Positions 1 through 10,947 of a DNA stretch of 64,000 nt are shown in pieces. The stretch lies in NCBI GenBank assembly GCA_029532415.1, contig JAQOTA010000050.1, positions 2,356,001-2,420,000 of the forward strand, written 5' to 3'. This DNA is from Marasmius tenuissimus. Taxonomy: Eukaryota > Basidiomycota > Agaricomycetes > Agaricales > Marasmiaceae. The notes below the pieces were generated by a model, which searched no databases, was not told the DNA's origin, and saw only the letters and a list, made by a program, of their open reading frames with translations. Within the stretch, counting starts at the first letter, position 1. Each line of letters starts with the position of its first letter. A program made the translations under genes and the position numbers.

Positions 1-3000
1 CCGGACTGAAGTTGTGATAGTAAGTATCCGAACAGAAAATATGGGAGGAAGTCCGCACGACTCACCATCGGCTATACCATCTCACAACGTTTCAACCTTC
101 ATGAGGGCTGTGAGGACGCCAACGAGTGGGTGCTTTCTGGAGCCTCGTCCGGGAGGTAAGGTGGTCGATATGGGGCATTGAAACCCATCTTGACGATGGA
201 CAACTCGAGAATATGAGTCGGGCACCGGCCGCAGTGACTGGATAGGAGCAATTGCGTCTGCAGAGCTAGAGTGGTGGACGTCTTGATATTTAACATGGAT
301 TTGAGTCGCCAAACAGTCCTTTCGTGGTATGCTGAGTGCTGGGCGACGCCGATCTGAGGGATCAATGGATAATTGGAGTCATGTTCGGCGCACTTGGGAT
401 GAATTTGGTAGACGTGATCCACCCGAAGACTGTCCGCCACGTAAAATATCAACAGAACTGGCCACGTACCGTTCGACAAGAGTTGGCAATCAAAATCCTA
501 TTTATGACACGCAGAACCCTTCGATTGAAAAAATGGTGGCTTGACTTTGACAGTGGGACCCTGGTTGTAAACTGCGACGAGAGCATCCAGCGCCAAAGAG
601 ACGACAAGATTCACTATTCGGGTACTGAATGGAAGCTTTGCTCAGCGTAAGAGGTCGACTTGGTACATCGCCTCAATTTGTTTCTGAATTTCTGCGTCAA
701 CTGGAAGAATGGGCTCGTGGGAACACCGCAGTAAAGCGCTTAGTCAGTCTCGGCGTTCGCCGCTATCAGTCCCATGACATCGATTACATAACTCGGCGGC
801 ACTGTTTACTGCAGTCTGAGTCAGGCTGAGGCAGGCCTGCACGCAGCACAACGGACTGGAACGTGGATGAATCTTCCTCCTCCGACCTTCTTGAACAAAG
901 TACTGAGACTTGTTTTCTCCAGTATTTGGCTCAAGAGCTGTCGGCAAACCTAGTGTCGTGAGTAGGGAGCTGGGCATGTGTGGTATGCGACGGACGAACA
1001 TTGACGACAGTGATCATATGTAGTGGTTCATTCAACCTCTCAGTCATCGGGACTGACTTACTCGTTCCCAATTTCGATACGATTATCGTCGCAACGCTGT
1101 CGTCGTAAAGCTGGCGAGCAAAACAATAGCATCGAGAACCCTCACGGAACGTCCTAGGAGCCCTCAAATCCATGGTTTGCATGTTTACGGGACTCGACTG
1201 ATTTTTCCTCTTCTCTTTTCTTCCTCCAGAAAACACGAGCTACTTCAGAGCTTTCAAGGATCTATACATGTCGTACATGTCGTACTTGTGTCATACTTAC
1301 CCCATCCAACGAACGCTACCTTTTCAGTTCGACTCGGCGCCCTGTAGAGCTCGGACGAGCGTCAGATTTGAAATTTGAAGAATCTCGACTATTTGAACGG
1401 CCTAGATGTCATGATGTTACTGCTCAAGCCCGAGCTTGGAACGGGGAATCGTCAAACAACTACAGCCGGTACTGATCCTTCCTACAGAATTGATGATCCA
1501 TCGTAGGGGCGGCGGCAAGCGTCGATGAACTGGTTCGGTGTCAGGTGAGCTATCAGCGCCGATTGGGCCACCTAGTCGAACGACTCAGAAGCTAGGACAC
1601 CTGATGTTTTCTTATCGTCACTCCTTATCACAATGCGCGTCTCTTCCTCTCTGTTCAAATTTCCTCACCCTGCTCATAGGTCCACTCAGGTCCACTCCTT
1701 ACCAGGCTTGTTCGCTCTGGCTAGTGCCTTGACAGGAAGACGCTCAAGAAGGGATCCAGAAGACTGTCGCTGCCACTGTCAGATACGCCCACCTCGGTCC
1801 CACCGTCCTATCTCCCTCGGGCTGCCCGTCTATACAAATACAATGTTTACAAGTTGATACCTGCCTTATTTGCCTATTGTTCACCCCCATCTTATAAACA
1901 ACCCAAGGACGGCACCTCGCACACGTTAAGCTGAAACACTGTTCAACCTTCATTAATCGCTTTCGACTTCCCTTGCTTGCTAATGATCTGGGGTACGTGT
2001 GTCCCCAACTCTTTTATTCACTCTGGTTACACAGCTGACGCTGTATTCTGCAGTTTCAAACGGGTGTGCATTGGCAAGCTCCTCGCATAGAATCCACCGC
2101 GGTCGATCGACTGCTCACTCCCCAATCCGTCCAATTTCTCAAGGCCGCCTCGATATTCAATTATGGTAGATGACGCGGCCACTTGTCCCTCGCTCGCGGT
2201 GTGCGCATCTTTACTCTCCACGAGACCCGGGGCTTACTTCGATTTCTAACTGAATGAAGAGCTTACGAATCTCTGTTGAGCAATCTCTGTGCTCGTCCTG
2301 TTTGCCCGCCCTAGAAGTGACAACTTTCGCTCCAGAAGGCATCTGTGTAAAGGGTTCAATATGCTGGTAACTTCTCTTTCGTGTCACTGGCAGACGGTCT
2401 GAGCTGACTCGCTCAACAACAGCCCTTTGCGGCGCCCAATATTCAGCCTATCGGTGGAGCTGAAGGATAGGACGGGTGCATAGGTGGCTCTCGACGCTGT
2501 TTAACGATACATTAGAATTTCCGATAAGTTGACTCCCAACCTCCAAACACAAGAACACATATCGTCCATAGCAAAGGAGCTTGGAGAACAGCACTGGCAC
2601 CCTGGGAATAGGCCAGTATTCGGTTGTTTATCGATCGAACAGTCACTCAAAGCGAAGTGTTCGTGTCGTCGGATCTGCTTCACTTAGGCATCGTTGGGTA
2701 TGAAATCGCATACAGACGGGGACACCCAAGTAATCATGATTCCTGAGGGTCCTGTTCGACTCGAAACGACTACTGTGGTCACTCAAGTTCCTTGTGGCGC
2801 GAACACGCCTGTATCGACACCCTCCCCTATTCCGAGCGAGATCAAGGTCAGATCTACGAACCCCCTTCCCTGCCGTATTCAGGTCAAAAATACCTCGTGC
2901 TGAGTTTACCACAATTCAGACTGTCGAAAGATGGGATAGAACCTTGCTCTTTGGACGGCTTCCGGGACGATTGTTCATATGGGTGGCTCCATGCAAAATT

Positions 3001-3300
3001 GAACATGAATCAACTACACTGTCGCTCACGAACGCCGATATGAAAGCACAACAGCCATCTAGATCGCAGCAAACCTGATTGAAACCAAGCGTGGTCGAGG
3101 CCAGGCAAAGCAATGGGGCTTTTGGGGCCTTCCCCAAAGTCATATTGACTCTCGTTTTGATATTTTCCAGGTAAGATAAAGCCCCACTCCGCACTACGTA
3201 GTCTCAACAAAACTCCTCCCATGGATGGTGCCTTTTGGTGAGACGTGTTCTGAGCTACCTGGTTGATCTTACTTACCTTTCCTACCCAAGGCAGTTGACC
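1..3300. other. No confident gene; mostly short overlapping frames
   Basis: I see no recognisable protein family here. The open frames are short, overlap on both strands and lack conserved motifs. A minus-strand frame at about 99-479 is open for 126 codons but resembles no family I recognise. A small tandem repeat of the unit TCGTACATG occurs near 1268-1290. Some of the 2.6-3.3 kb part could hold upstream exons of the zinc-finger gene to the right, but I could not connect them. Confidence 0.4.
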
Positions 3301-3480
3301 AGGAACTCAACACCTCCAATCTCAGCTGACCCTTGGATGCAGCCACATTACAGTGGCGACCTTGGGCATTTGGGGTGAGTTTCTCCTTCCCCCTTCGTTC
3401 CCTCCTTCTCAAACGCATCCAGCAACTATACCATAGACGCCCAAACAGAGGCCCCGATCTCGTCTCGCGTACCCCGCAAC

Positions 3481-4166
3481 ATGCTCAACGCGCCAACGGT
3501 CCCAGTCCTTCTTTTCGCCGCCAACTATCAGCGAGAAACTTTGCCGCAAGGACCAGAGGCTACTATGAGCTTCGTTCCGAGCGATCTCGGCTATAGGTCA
3601 GTCACCTTCGCCTTGAGATTAACTTCGTTAACTTACGACCTCTCTTGCAGCACCCCCATACCGACCGTTGATACTGAGCCATTTATTGGCGCATCCACGA
3701 ACTATGACGATGGAATACGTTTCTTCCCACCGGGCCAGGCGCACGCTGGCTCCGCAGATTTGCCCTCCTCGGCTCACTTCCAAGCACAACCCTCCGAAGA
3801 CACCTTTCCTCGTCAAGTAGGCACCCACGCAGGCACTCAGGCTTCAAAGGCGCCGCGGACAACGGCTACCTCGATTTTTCTGTTATTTTCCGGGATGCAG
3901 GTCTGAAGGGTTTACTGCGAGGCATAACTACCGATGTGAGTCCTGTCATATCGTGGCTGCTAGCTACTCTTCACTCACCTGAGTGCTCCACTACAGATCA
4001 TCTTTTGGCGCACAAGGGGGAAAAGCCTTTCCAATGCAACCGGTGTGGAAGGACGTTCTGTTCACTCAGTGACCTCAACCGACACCAACGCAAAGATCGT
4101 AAACAACCTTGCCGATGTTCCAACACCGCTGGGTCCTCCGACCCAACAGTCGGGATGAAATTGTAA
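3481..4166 (+). CDS. C2H2 zinc-finger protein (C-terminal part; 5' model uncertain)
   Basis: The secure part is two adjacent zinc fingers across an intron at about 3934-3997. Finger 1 reads C-Y-F-P-G-C ... H-LLA-H, starting near 3884. Finger 2 reads C-N-R-C ... DLNRH ... C and is joined to the first by the linker HKGEKPFQC. Finger 2 ends C2HC rather than C2H2, a form seen in basidiomycete transcription-factor-like proteins. The chain ends at TAA 4166 (tail VGMKL). Upstream, a frame rich in Ser/Thr/Pro (3481-3820) with a probable intron near 3599-3650 is likely the N-terminal region, but it is in another frame and I could not place the joining splice with confidence. The role is probably DNA binding. 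The true start may lie upstream of 3481. Confidence 0.5.
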
Positions 4167-4237
4167 TCGCCTTGCACTCTATCGCGAGGAAGCCGAACCT
4201 TCTATCTATCCATCGATCTATTTACCTCTACGCGCTG

Positions 4238-4256
4238 GGCGCCGGGCGCCGGGCGC
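4238..4256. repeat. Short GC tandem repeat (GGGCGCC units)
   Basis: Three near-identical 7-bp GGGCGCC units follow one another just downstream of the zinc-finger gene. This is a minor minisatellite with no evident function. Confidence 0.5.
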
Positions 4257-4554
4257 TAATTGTTCAGATCTATTTGTCGGCCTCAGTATATATTCTACGT
4301 TTTCTAACATCTATTCAAGATAAGTTCTAGTTTCTGGTATTTATTATGTGCTGCGCAACGACCGCGACTCATTTAAGGTCTGACTAGGACTGAGGCTTGG
4401 TGATTTCGATACACTCGTGAGTGTGCTGGGGTTTTTCCACCCGGGCCTCACCTTACTTGACTGTTGAAACGTTGACATTTAATATTGATGTAACTTCCAT
4501 TCTGACTAGTACTTGCGGGAAGTAAGTACTTGCGAAAGAAACCTGCAGAGTGCG

Positions 4555-4581
4555 CATCACCATCACCATCACCATCACCAT
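4555..4581 (+). repeat. CATCAC hexamer microsatellite
   Basis: About four and a half copies of the hexamer CATCAC lie in non-coding DNA. In one frame it would read as alternating His codons, but no gene surrounds it. Confidence 0.8.
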
Positions 4582-4806
4582 AATGGAGCAATTTTCTTTG
4601 GAGGATCGGTATGGTAGTAGCATCACGGCTCGCCTAGTCGCCGTTTCAAGTTAGTCCACGCAAATCCTTGAACTCGATACCTGCATCACGGTTCAAAGCT
4701 GTCTGAGTGATGTGATAAGTATGACAGGCGGCGGAACTGGCGAGGACTCACAGAATTGAAGAGTTGTGAGTGCAGGTTGGAAGGGTTGAAATCTAGCCTG
4801 ACGGGG

Positions 4807-5123
4807 CACGATCAGCGGATTCGAGCCAGATTACTACTCAATTCACCTCTTTCCGAATTAGTTGCTGTTTGCAGTAGGATAACGTGTGTCGGTCGCGTTC
4901 AATCCTTGCCCCCACGACTAGTGCCGACAAAGTTTAGAAGCGTCCCTTTGTTATTCTGATGTGCGGAGTTAGCACCGCAGGTAGATTGGCTGAAGGGCCT
5001 CACTCAGGCTAGTCGTGGGCACGAATTTGAACGCGATCGACACGTGCCATCCTACTACAAACAGCAAAGGGTTCGTGAAGAGGTGAAATGAGTAGTGATC
5101 CGTCTCGAGTCCGCAGATCGTGT
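4807..5123. repeat. Imperfect long inverted repeat (hairpin-forming, ~117-bp arms)
   Basis: The left arm (about 4807-4923) is a diverged reverse complement of the right arm (about 5007-5123), with a spacer of about 83 bp. Shared blocks run in order from the outside: CACGATC, GCGGA-TCGAG, TTCACCTCTT, TTGCTGTTTG, AGTAGGAT, TCGCGTTCAA and CCCACGACTAG. Similarity may extend weakly a few bases beyond the outer ends. No coding frame explains it. It could be a degraded foldback/MITE element or a source of hairpin RNA. I see no clear target-site duplication. Confidence 0.75.
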
Positions 5124-5565
5124 CTTGACTTAGACGTCAGTCCTTCGTCGCAAAGGCGAAGATCAGAAGTGAATCCCTTTGAGTCATCCTGGAAAGTTGA
5201 TTCCTATGAATACCGAGATAGCCATTATGTCCAGAGGGGCATAAATTTGATCATGATCGTGAACAGTTCACTAATATCACCGAAGCTGTAAGCGCCCTTC
5301 AGGGTACTTCCAAGGAGAATGGAGAGCCCACATGTACAAACCCGCTTGAGGGGACAATATCCGACACAGTAGCGGACCCTACTTGCGAGTGCAGGGACCT
5401 GTTAGCGAGACGTATAATGGCTCAAGCACTCGGTCCTGATCCCTCCGTGCCCTTCCCAGAGTTCTCGATCGAGCATAGGTGGTGACATGATATGACATAG
5501 ACCTATAGAAGGATATCGCGATTACTTAGCAATTATTCAACCTTTCAAGCCGCGCAAAAACAAGG

Positions 5566-7732
5566 TTAGGCCCTGGCCTTGAGCGCAGCATTATGGCTCT
5601 TCAGAATAGCATATACTGGATCATCCGGGTAGATCGCGTATCCATCATCGTTCGTCCTCTGGCCATTCGAGAGAATGCTACCGGCTTGCCTGCAGAGATC
5701 GAAGATAGGTCATCATGACATCCTCATATGAACCATAGAGTCTATTCGTACCAGATAAGGTCACCGGTAAGCCCTGAACTCACGACGGTCGACAGCCAAG
5801 ACTGATAGGCGGACGCTTGTTCAGTCGAATCAAGACCGTACTCCTCAATGATGACAGGCTTGTTGGCGGTTTTCTGTGAGGCAGCATGGTCGATGATCCA
5901 TTGTACGCCCCAAGCCGTGGGGTTGGCCGATTCGCCCCAAGGGATCGGGTAAGCCTGAAGTATAGCATCAATAGGATAATCCTCGCGCGACTGCCGCACG
6001 ACGTACATGAAAAGTCCCGAAGTCAAGCGACGAAATCTTGAGATTGGCATCGAAATCGATACCTTCGCCACCTCTGTTCATGTCACCGATCGACGTGAGT
6101 AAATCCCATGGTACCGATCATGAATCAGGGATGGCAACGCACTGGTAAGGGTAGGAAGGGTTTCCTGGTTTATTGAAGAACCCTTCGTCGCCGAGTCCGA
6201 CCAAATGGTTGGAGTCGATCGACTTGATGTAGGCGGAGATGTCGGTAGCCCACTTTGTGATCGTCTGTGTCGTACATGTGCCGGACGTAGTTCTGTCGCG
6301 ATACACGATATCAGTAAACCCCAAAGGAGGCGTTCGAAAAATGGCATGATATGACATACCCAGTCGTGCCCTTGCACCTCGGTTCGTTTGCTGTTTTCTC
6401 AAGTCAGGACACGTCTATCATCGCCAAGAACACGATACAAACCGAGTTCCCATGCCTGATTTGGTAAGAGAACGGTTAGTTCTACAAGTCAGACCAAAAT
6501 TAGGTTGAGTACATACCATAATCGTAGGTTCGTTCTTGTAGCGTCCAACGAAGGCGGAAATGTACTTCTTGAATGCGCTCTGTCGACGATCACTTTCAGC
6601 GTCTGCTAGACTGGCGAGTTCAGAGAATAGACTCACAATAATGTTCGCGTCGGTGTAGAACAGGTCGTGGGGTTTGCCTTGTCCGGCAATTTGGTTGACA
6701 TAGACATCCATGCCGCTGCACGAAGGAAGAAAAATTAACTTGGGCGTGGAAACCACAACTGAGCATCTCATCCATACCCGTAATCAGCCCAGTTGTTGGT
6801 CCTGAAATCACCATTAATCAGCTCAAAATTGGGCAGACGGTCTGGATCAAAAACTTACAGAGCGACGATGAGACGTATTCCGTTGGCTTTAGCGGCGGCT
6901 ACAACCTTGTCTAGTTCGTGGATCAGGTCCGGTTGTGTGAACAGGGGGGGGATAAAGAGAATCGTACCAAAGTTCTGAAGACCGTCCGCACCCGTGTTGA
7001 CGGTAGGAGTTGACCCGGACCATTTCTGGTAGTAGGGCAAACCATTGGTACTTGTCACTTCGTTGAAACCCCTGGGATCGAAAGCCAATGTTAGTTTTGC
7101 TGAACCTTAGGCACCGTGCGTTGGAAACTCTGACCATGTTCTGAAACACGTGATGACCGTCAGCGCAAAGAGCAACATGAGGACTCGAGATATGACTCAC
7201 CGGACAGTAGTACCACCCGCCGCTGCAATGTCTGCGAAAGCCTTGTTCATATCGGTCGTGCTAAGACCGCCTAATCCCACCCAGTAGGAGTTCGCTCTGC
7301 ATGTAAATGAGTCGTGGCGAACGAGCAACGCCGTGTGCTAAGAGACCCACCCGACTACGGTATACTTGCTACCGTTGAGAGTGAAACGTTGACCGGACGT
7401 CTTGACAAAGCCAGTTGAGGCTGGCGGTGGAGCTGCCGTGGTTGTGGGACCGGGATTAGTCGTCGGAGGTACAGGCGTAGTTGTGGGGGCTGGCGCGTTG
7501 GTTGATTTGATGCACTGGGAGTAGTAGTCGTTCTGCTTAACGCATGTGAGACCGGAAGCGCAAACTATTAACGAGTGTTAGCCAAACTTAGAGTCCGACC
7601 ACAAGCGAGAGACCGCTTACCGGTCGATCCTCCCCAACCTATTCCTCCGCACTGACCCCATTCTGGGACCGCTTGAGCAGAAGCTGAAGCGATCCACAGC
7701 GCTGTCGCGACGATGGTGGTAATTGGTATCAT
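5566..7732 (-). CDS. Secreted GH5-type endo-beta-1,4-mannanase with N-terminal CBM1
   Basis: Starts at ATG 7732 with a signal peptide (MIPITTIVATALWIASASAQ). A fungal CBM1 follows (EWGQCGGIGWGG ... CASGLTCVKQNDYYSQC), split by an intron. Next come a Thr/Pro-rich linker (TTTPVPPTTNPGPTTT) and a GH5 catalytic domain (ANSYWVGLGG ... TTVRTWGFNEV). The general acid/base is the Glu of WELANEPRC, rebuilt across an intron near 6410-6460. The nucleophile is the second Glu of PVIIEEYGLDS near 5840. The last residues are LKSHNAALKARA, and TAA lies at 5566-5568. There are many short introns. The family hydrolyses internal mannan and glucomannan linkages outside the cell, and CBM1 tethers the enzyme to cellulose. 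The architecture matches GH5_7 mannanases of wood- and litter-decay fungi. I see no broken exon. Confidence 0.88.
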
Positions 7733-8766
7733 GGCGAGAGTACACGGAGTGTGTTTAGTGTCTGGCCTGGGTGCCTCAGCTGTTAAATAGGCCAGCAGGA
7801 GAAATTGGATCAAGTGCCAGGTGTTTCGGAAAATCTCCTGTAGCACACTTCATCCGAACCTGTGCGAGTATTTTCCGCTGAAATATGAGAGGAAAGAGAG
7901 TTGTAGATCATGCGACTCCGTGCCTGAGAGCCTTGTGCTGATGGAACCGCTTAACGTCAAGCTTCAAGCTTCAAGAGCGAGAGGTCTTCTGTATTTCGAG
8001 CGCATCTGGAATGCCGATAAGAGAAGAACAGAAGGGTCAACGTAAAGACACGCAAACGAAGGAGACCTCGAACTTTTTCCATATGTTTCGATAATTCACA
8101 GCCGAGACTGCCTGACAAGACAGTCCCAAGAGTTTGCTCGACTGCAATGGTTGCAGACCACCTGAGTAACATGCGGCCCGAGGAAGAGTTTGTCGGACGA
8201 TCCGTGTGGCCCGCTCTCAGCACGCTATCGTCATTTTAACGCGGCTTCGGCGTTCGCGCTTCATTTACGGAAGCAGAGTCCAGACACATTTGGGACAGGG
8301 AGGAATGGCGGATTTTTAGAGAGGAAAGATCTTTAAGAGCTGATGGTGGTAAAGGGTCAAGTGAGGCGCTTGTGAGATTACTATATTTACCACTTTCCAA
8401 ATCGAGCGATGGCCAACATCTCTCCCACAGTATTCCTCCGCAATTTCTAGTGGCAGCCACTGGCCCTCAGCAAGCACCATCGAAATATCAATATCTCCAT
8501 GCTTTTTGAGCCTCTTCTAGGGTTTCTTTCGCACCAGCAAAGACTTGTGCATGCGAATCACTACTCAGTGCGATTATGGCAGGTGACACCAATGACCTGT
8601 GACGATCGACAATGGAAGCTTAGCTAGTCCTGGTCAACAAAGGAAGAAGAGCGAAGTCATCTTCGATAATCGACTTTTCTTCAAAAACCACCACTGCCCT
8701 AAACCCTGAAAATCGAAAATGTCCTGCACAGTTTGCCGCTTGCCCTTTGTACCGGGCCATTGTGCT
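7733..8766. other. Intergenic region between mannanase and F-box gene
   Basis: This holds the upstream region of the mannanase (-) and of the F-box gene (+), which are divergently transcribed. Short frames on both strands (for example 7957-8223 and 8236-8460 minus) show no family motif and I do not call them. Confidence 0.5.
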
Positions 8767-10201
8767 ATGATGCCTGTCGAGGAACAGTTTCCACCCAATG
8801 GGCTCATGTCGACGTCGACATACACATATTTTAGCAAGGCTACTGGTATTGGGTGAGTTAAAATCGCGCTGTATTCAGTTTTTCTCCTTTCAAATACCTG
8901 CTTCAGAAAACAAGTAATGGGAGGAATGGCCGACTATTCCTTCGGATCTGGGAACATGTTTTCAGGTGAAAACCGTAACCATCTCCATTGGCTTTGCTCG
9001 TCAGCTCACTACCGATATTAGGTGAACAATCCTCGCTCATTGTCGTGGGTGTCGAGTGGGAAGGCTCATCAAACTGCGTGGGTTCACCTATCTGCCTTGC
9101 CCTGAACGAACTTTGAACCCGACGCGTTTTTGCTTCTTGGTACGATGCATACAGTGCTGGATGATGCATATAGGATGTGCAAAGATCTTCCAGAGCGTGT
9201 TCGATCGCGAAGACACTACCAATTACAAGGAGATCGTCGATCTCTACCAGGTTAGAGCGATCTTAGGACCTCTGGGAGCCGGAGGTACAAACCATGGCAG
9301 GTTCAAATGTGCGTACTACTATCACCTCTTCCATCTATATATGTATGCGCTGGTTGACTTACGACCTCGTGCAGACGTCAGCTACGAATCCGTCGGTGAA
9401 AAAATAGACCTCCGCCCGTACTGGGGCCGAACTTCTTGCGATAAGCAATACGTCGTCTTTAACTACAAATCTTTCATCAAAGACAAAAAGGATTGGATGT
9501 TCACGCGTCCTGACGTGTTTCCCAAATTTCCTCGTGCCATTGAGGCTTCTCGAATCACGGAAGGGACGGAGCCACCACTCGGGAACGATGTTATCACCCG
9601 TCAGCCCCTCGACATTATCCACACTCTCGTCAAGTACTTGGACAATCCCAAGACGTATGTCAACCTGACGAATACGTGCAGGTATCTTCGATACCATGCC
9701 ATCGGGGACTCGTCCTTTCAGGTTCAAGCAAAGAACCTGCTCCTGGAGTATTATCCCTGGGCATTCCCGACCAACATGGAATACGCGGCCATTCTGAAGA
9801 GGAAGGGGATGAAGGAGTTAGTGGTTGACAAGGCCTGCGGCGGGGAGAGTGATTGGCTCTTGTATATGTGTAAGGTTCACTGGACGAAGGCAATGAGGGT
9901 GAGGCGGTACGTGTGGGGCATCTGCAAAGAGGTCAAAAGGGCGTACCACGAGACTCTTGAGGCGAGGGAGGATAAGGTGGAATGGGAGGTCGGGCCGAGA
10001 AGCGACGATAACGAAGCAGACGCAGAGGACGAGGAGGGCACCGGTGTTGGACTCAAAAGATCCGAACTAGAGGAGGAAATGGCTCCCATGTTCATGATGA
10101 GGCAGGCGATGGGGATGTCAAAGTCCGAGTTGGGTGACATGATCCAGCAAATGACGAGGACTGGCGACATTCCAACCCGTCTCTTTTCTTCACGCGCATG
10201 A
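8767..10201 (+). CDS. F-box-like protein
   Basis: The model has five exons: 8767-8852, 8907-8965, 9022-9077, 9155-9308 and 9375-10201. They join in frame to 393 residues; this in-frame sum supports the splice choices. The F-box-like segment is near the middle (PLDIIHTLVKYLDNPKTYVN followed by LTNTCRYLRYHA). A conserved-looking block RPYWGRTSCDKQYVVFNYKS precedes it. After the F-box comes a helical region with WLLYMCKVHW, then an acidic stretch (SDDNEADAEDEEG) and a Met-rich tail. In this family the F-box binds Skp1 and recruits substrates to SCF ubiquitin ligases; large F-box families are usual in Agaricomycetes. The part from 9155 onwards is secure, but the first three small exons are my inference. 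A shorter start at an ATG near 9161 is possible. Substrate unknown. Confidence 0.65.
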
Positions 10202-10947
10202 ATCGACAGGACTTATACCGTGCAGCGTCTAGTTTCGATGACATTCTTTTTCTTGCGAGCATTATTGTGACCTCGATGTTGTACTACCATCTCCCAGCTC
10301 TGTCAAACATGTACTTCCGTCTTCCGAAGCGTACCAAACACTCAACTAGATTTGATCTCGACTAGAAAAGAGTTCTGTATGTACCAGTATCATTATGGCC
10401 ATACTGTAACCACAGTATTCGAACATTACTATAGGCTAATAGTGAGGATGGCGCATTGCCACCAGACAACAGGAACCGTGTCGCGAGGCTCGCCTCCTCC
10501 GGACTTTCGGAGCCTGGTAAAGAGACTCTTGACGCGCTTGACGACGTCGCTCTCTCCTTCGCCTGACTTGTAGACTACCAACTTCTACCGCAGGATACGG
10601 TGCACAACATGAAGGTTTTGCAGACCGGGGGGCTTGTATGTCGATTGCTGCTGAAGGGCATGCATATTTGTACCAACCCCTCGTAGCTTGAATCGTTCGT
10701 AGCCCAACCAAGCTCCTCTCGAGGATGTAGCGAGCCAGCATGTCGAGTCAATAATAGTGTCGATCTAACCCGCGCTGGCGTTTACATCTTCAGCCCTCCG
10801 AAATGCACCAAAAACCTAGATTTTGCAACAAAGAACATTACTGATACAAAACAAACAACAAAGGTTGATCACGAAATAAAACGCATCGATGTATCCTAAC
10901 TAGAAGAGACGTTACATATATACTCATGTACCATTACTATCGTCATT
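10202..10947. other. Intergenic, convergent 3' regions
   Basis: This lies between the 3' end of the F-box gene (+) and the 3' end of the OPT transporter (-). Only short unrecognised frames are present (10436-10741 minus is Arg-rich and probably non-coding). Confidence 0.5.

Noticed and set aside
99..479. 126-codon minus-strand frame, considered as a WD40 relic
   Set aside because: I could not find repeated WD-type motifs in any frame, so the resemblance is too weak.
4555..4581. CATCAC repeat resembling a poly-His tag
   Set aside because: No vector or fusion context surrounds it; it is a natural hexamer microsatellite in non-coding DNA.
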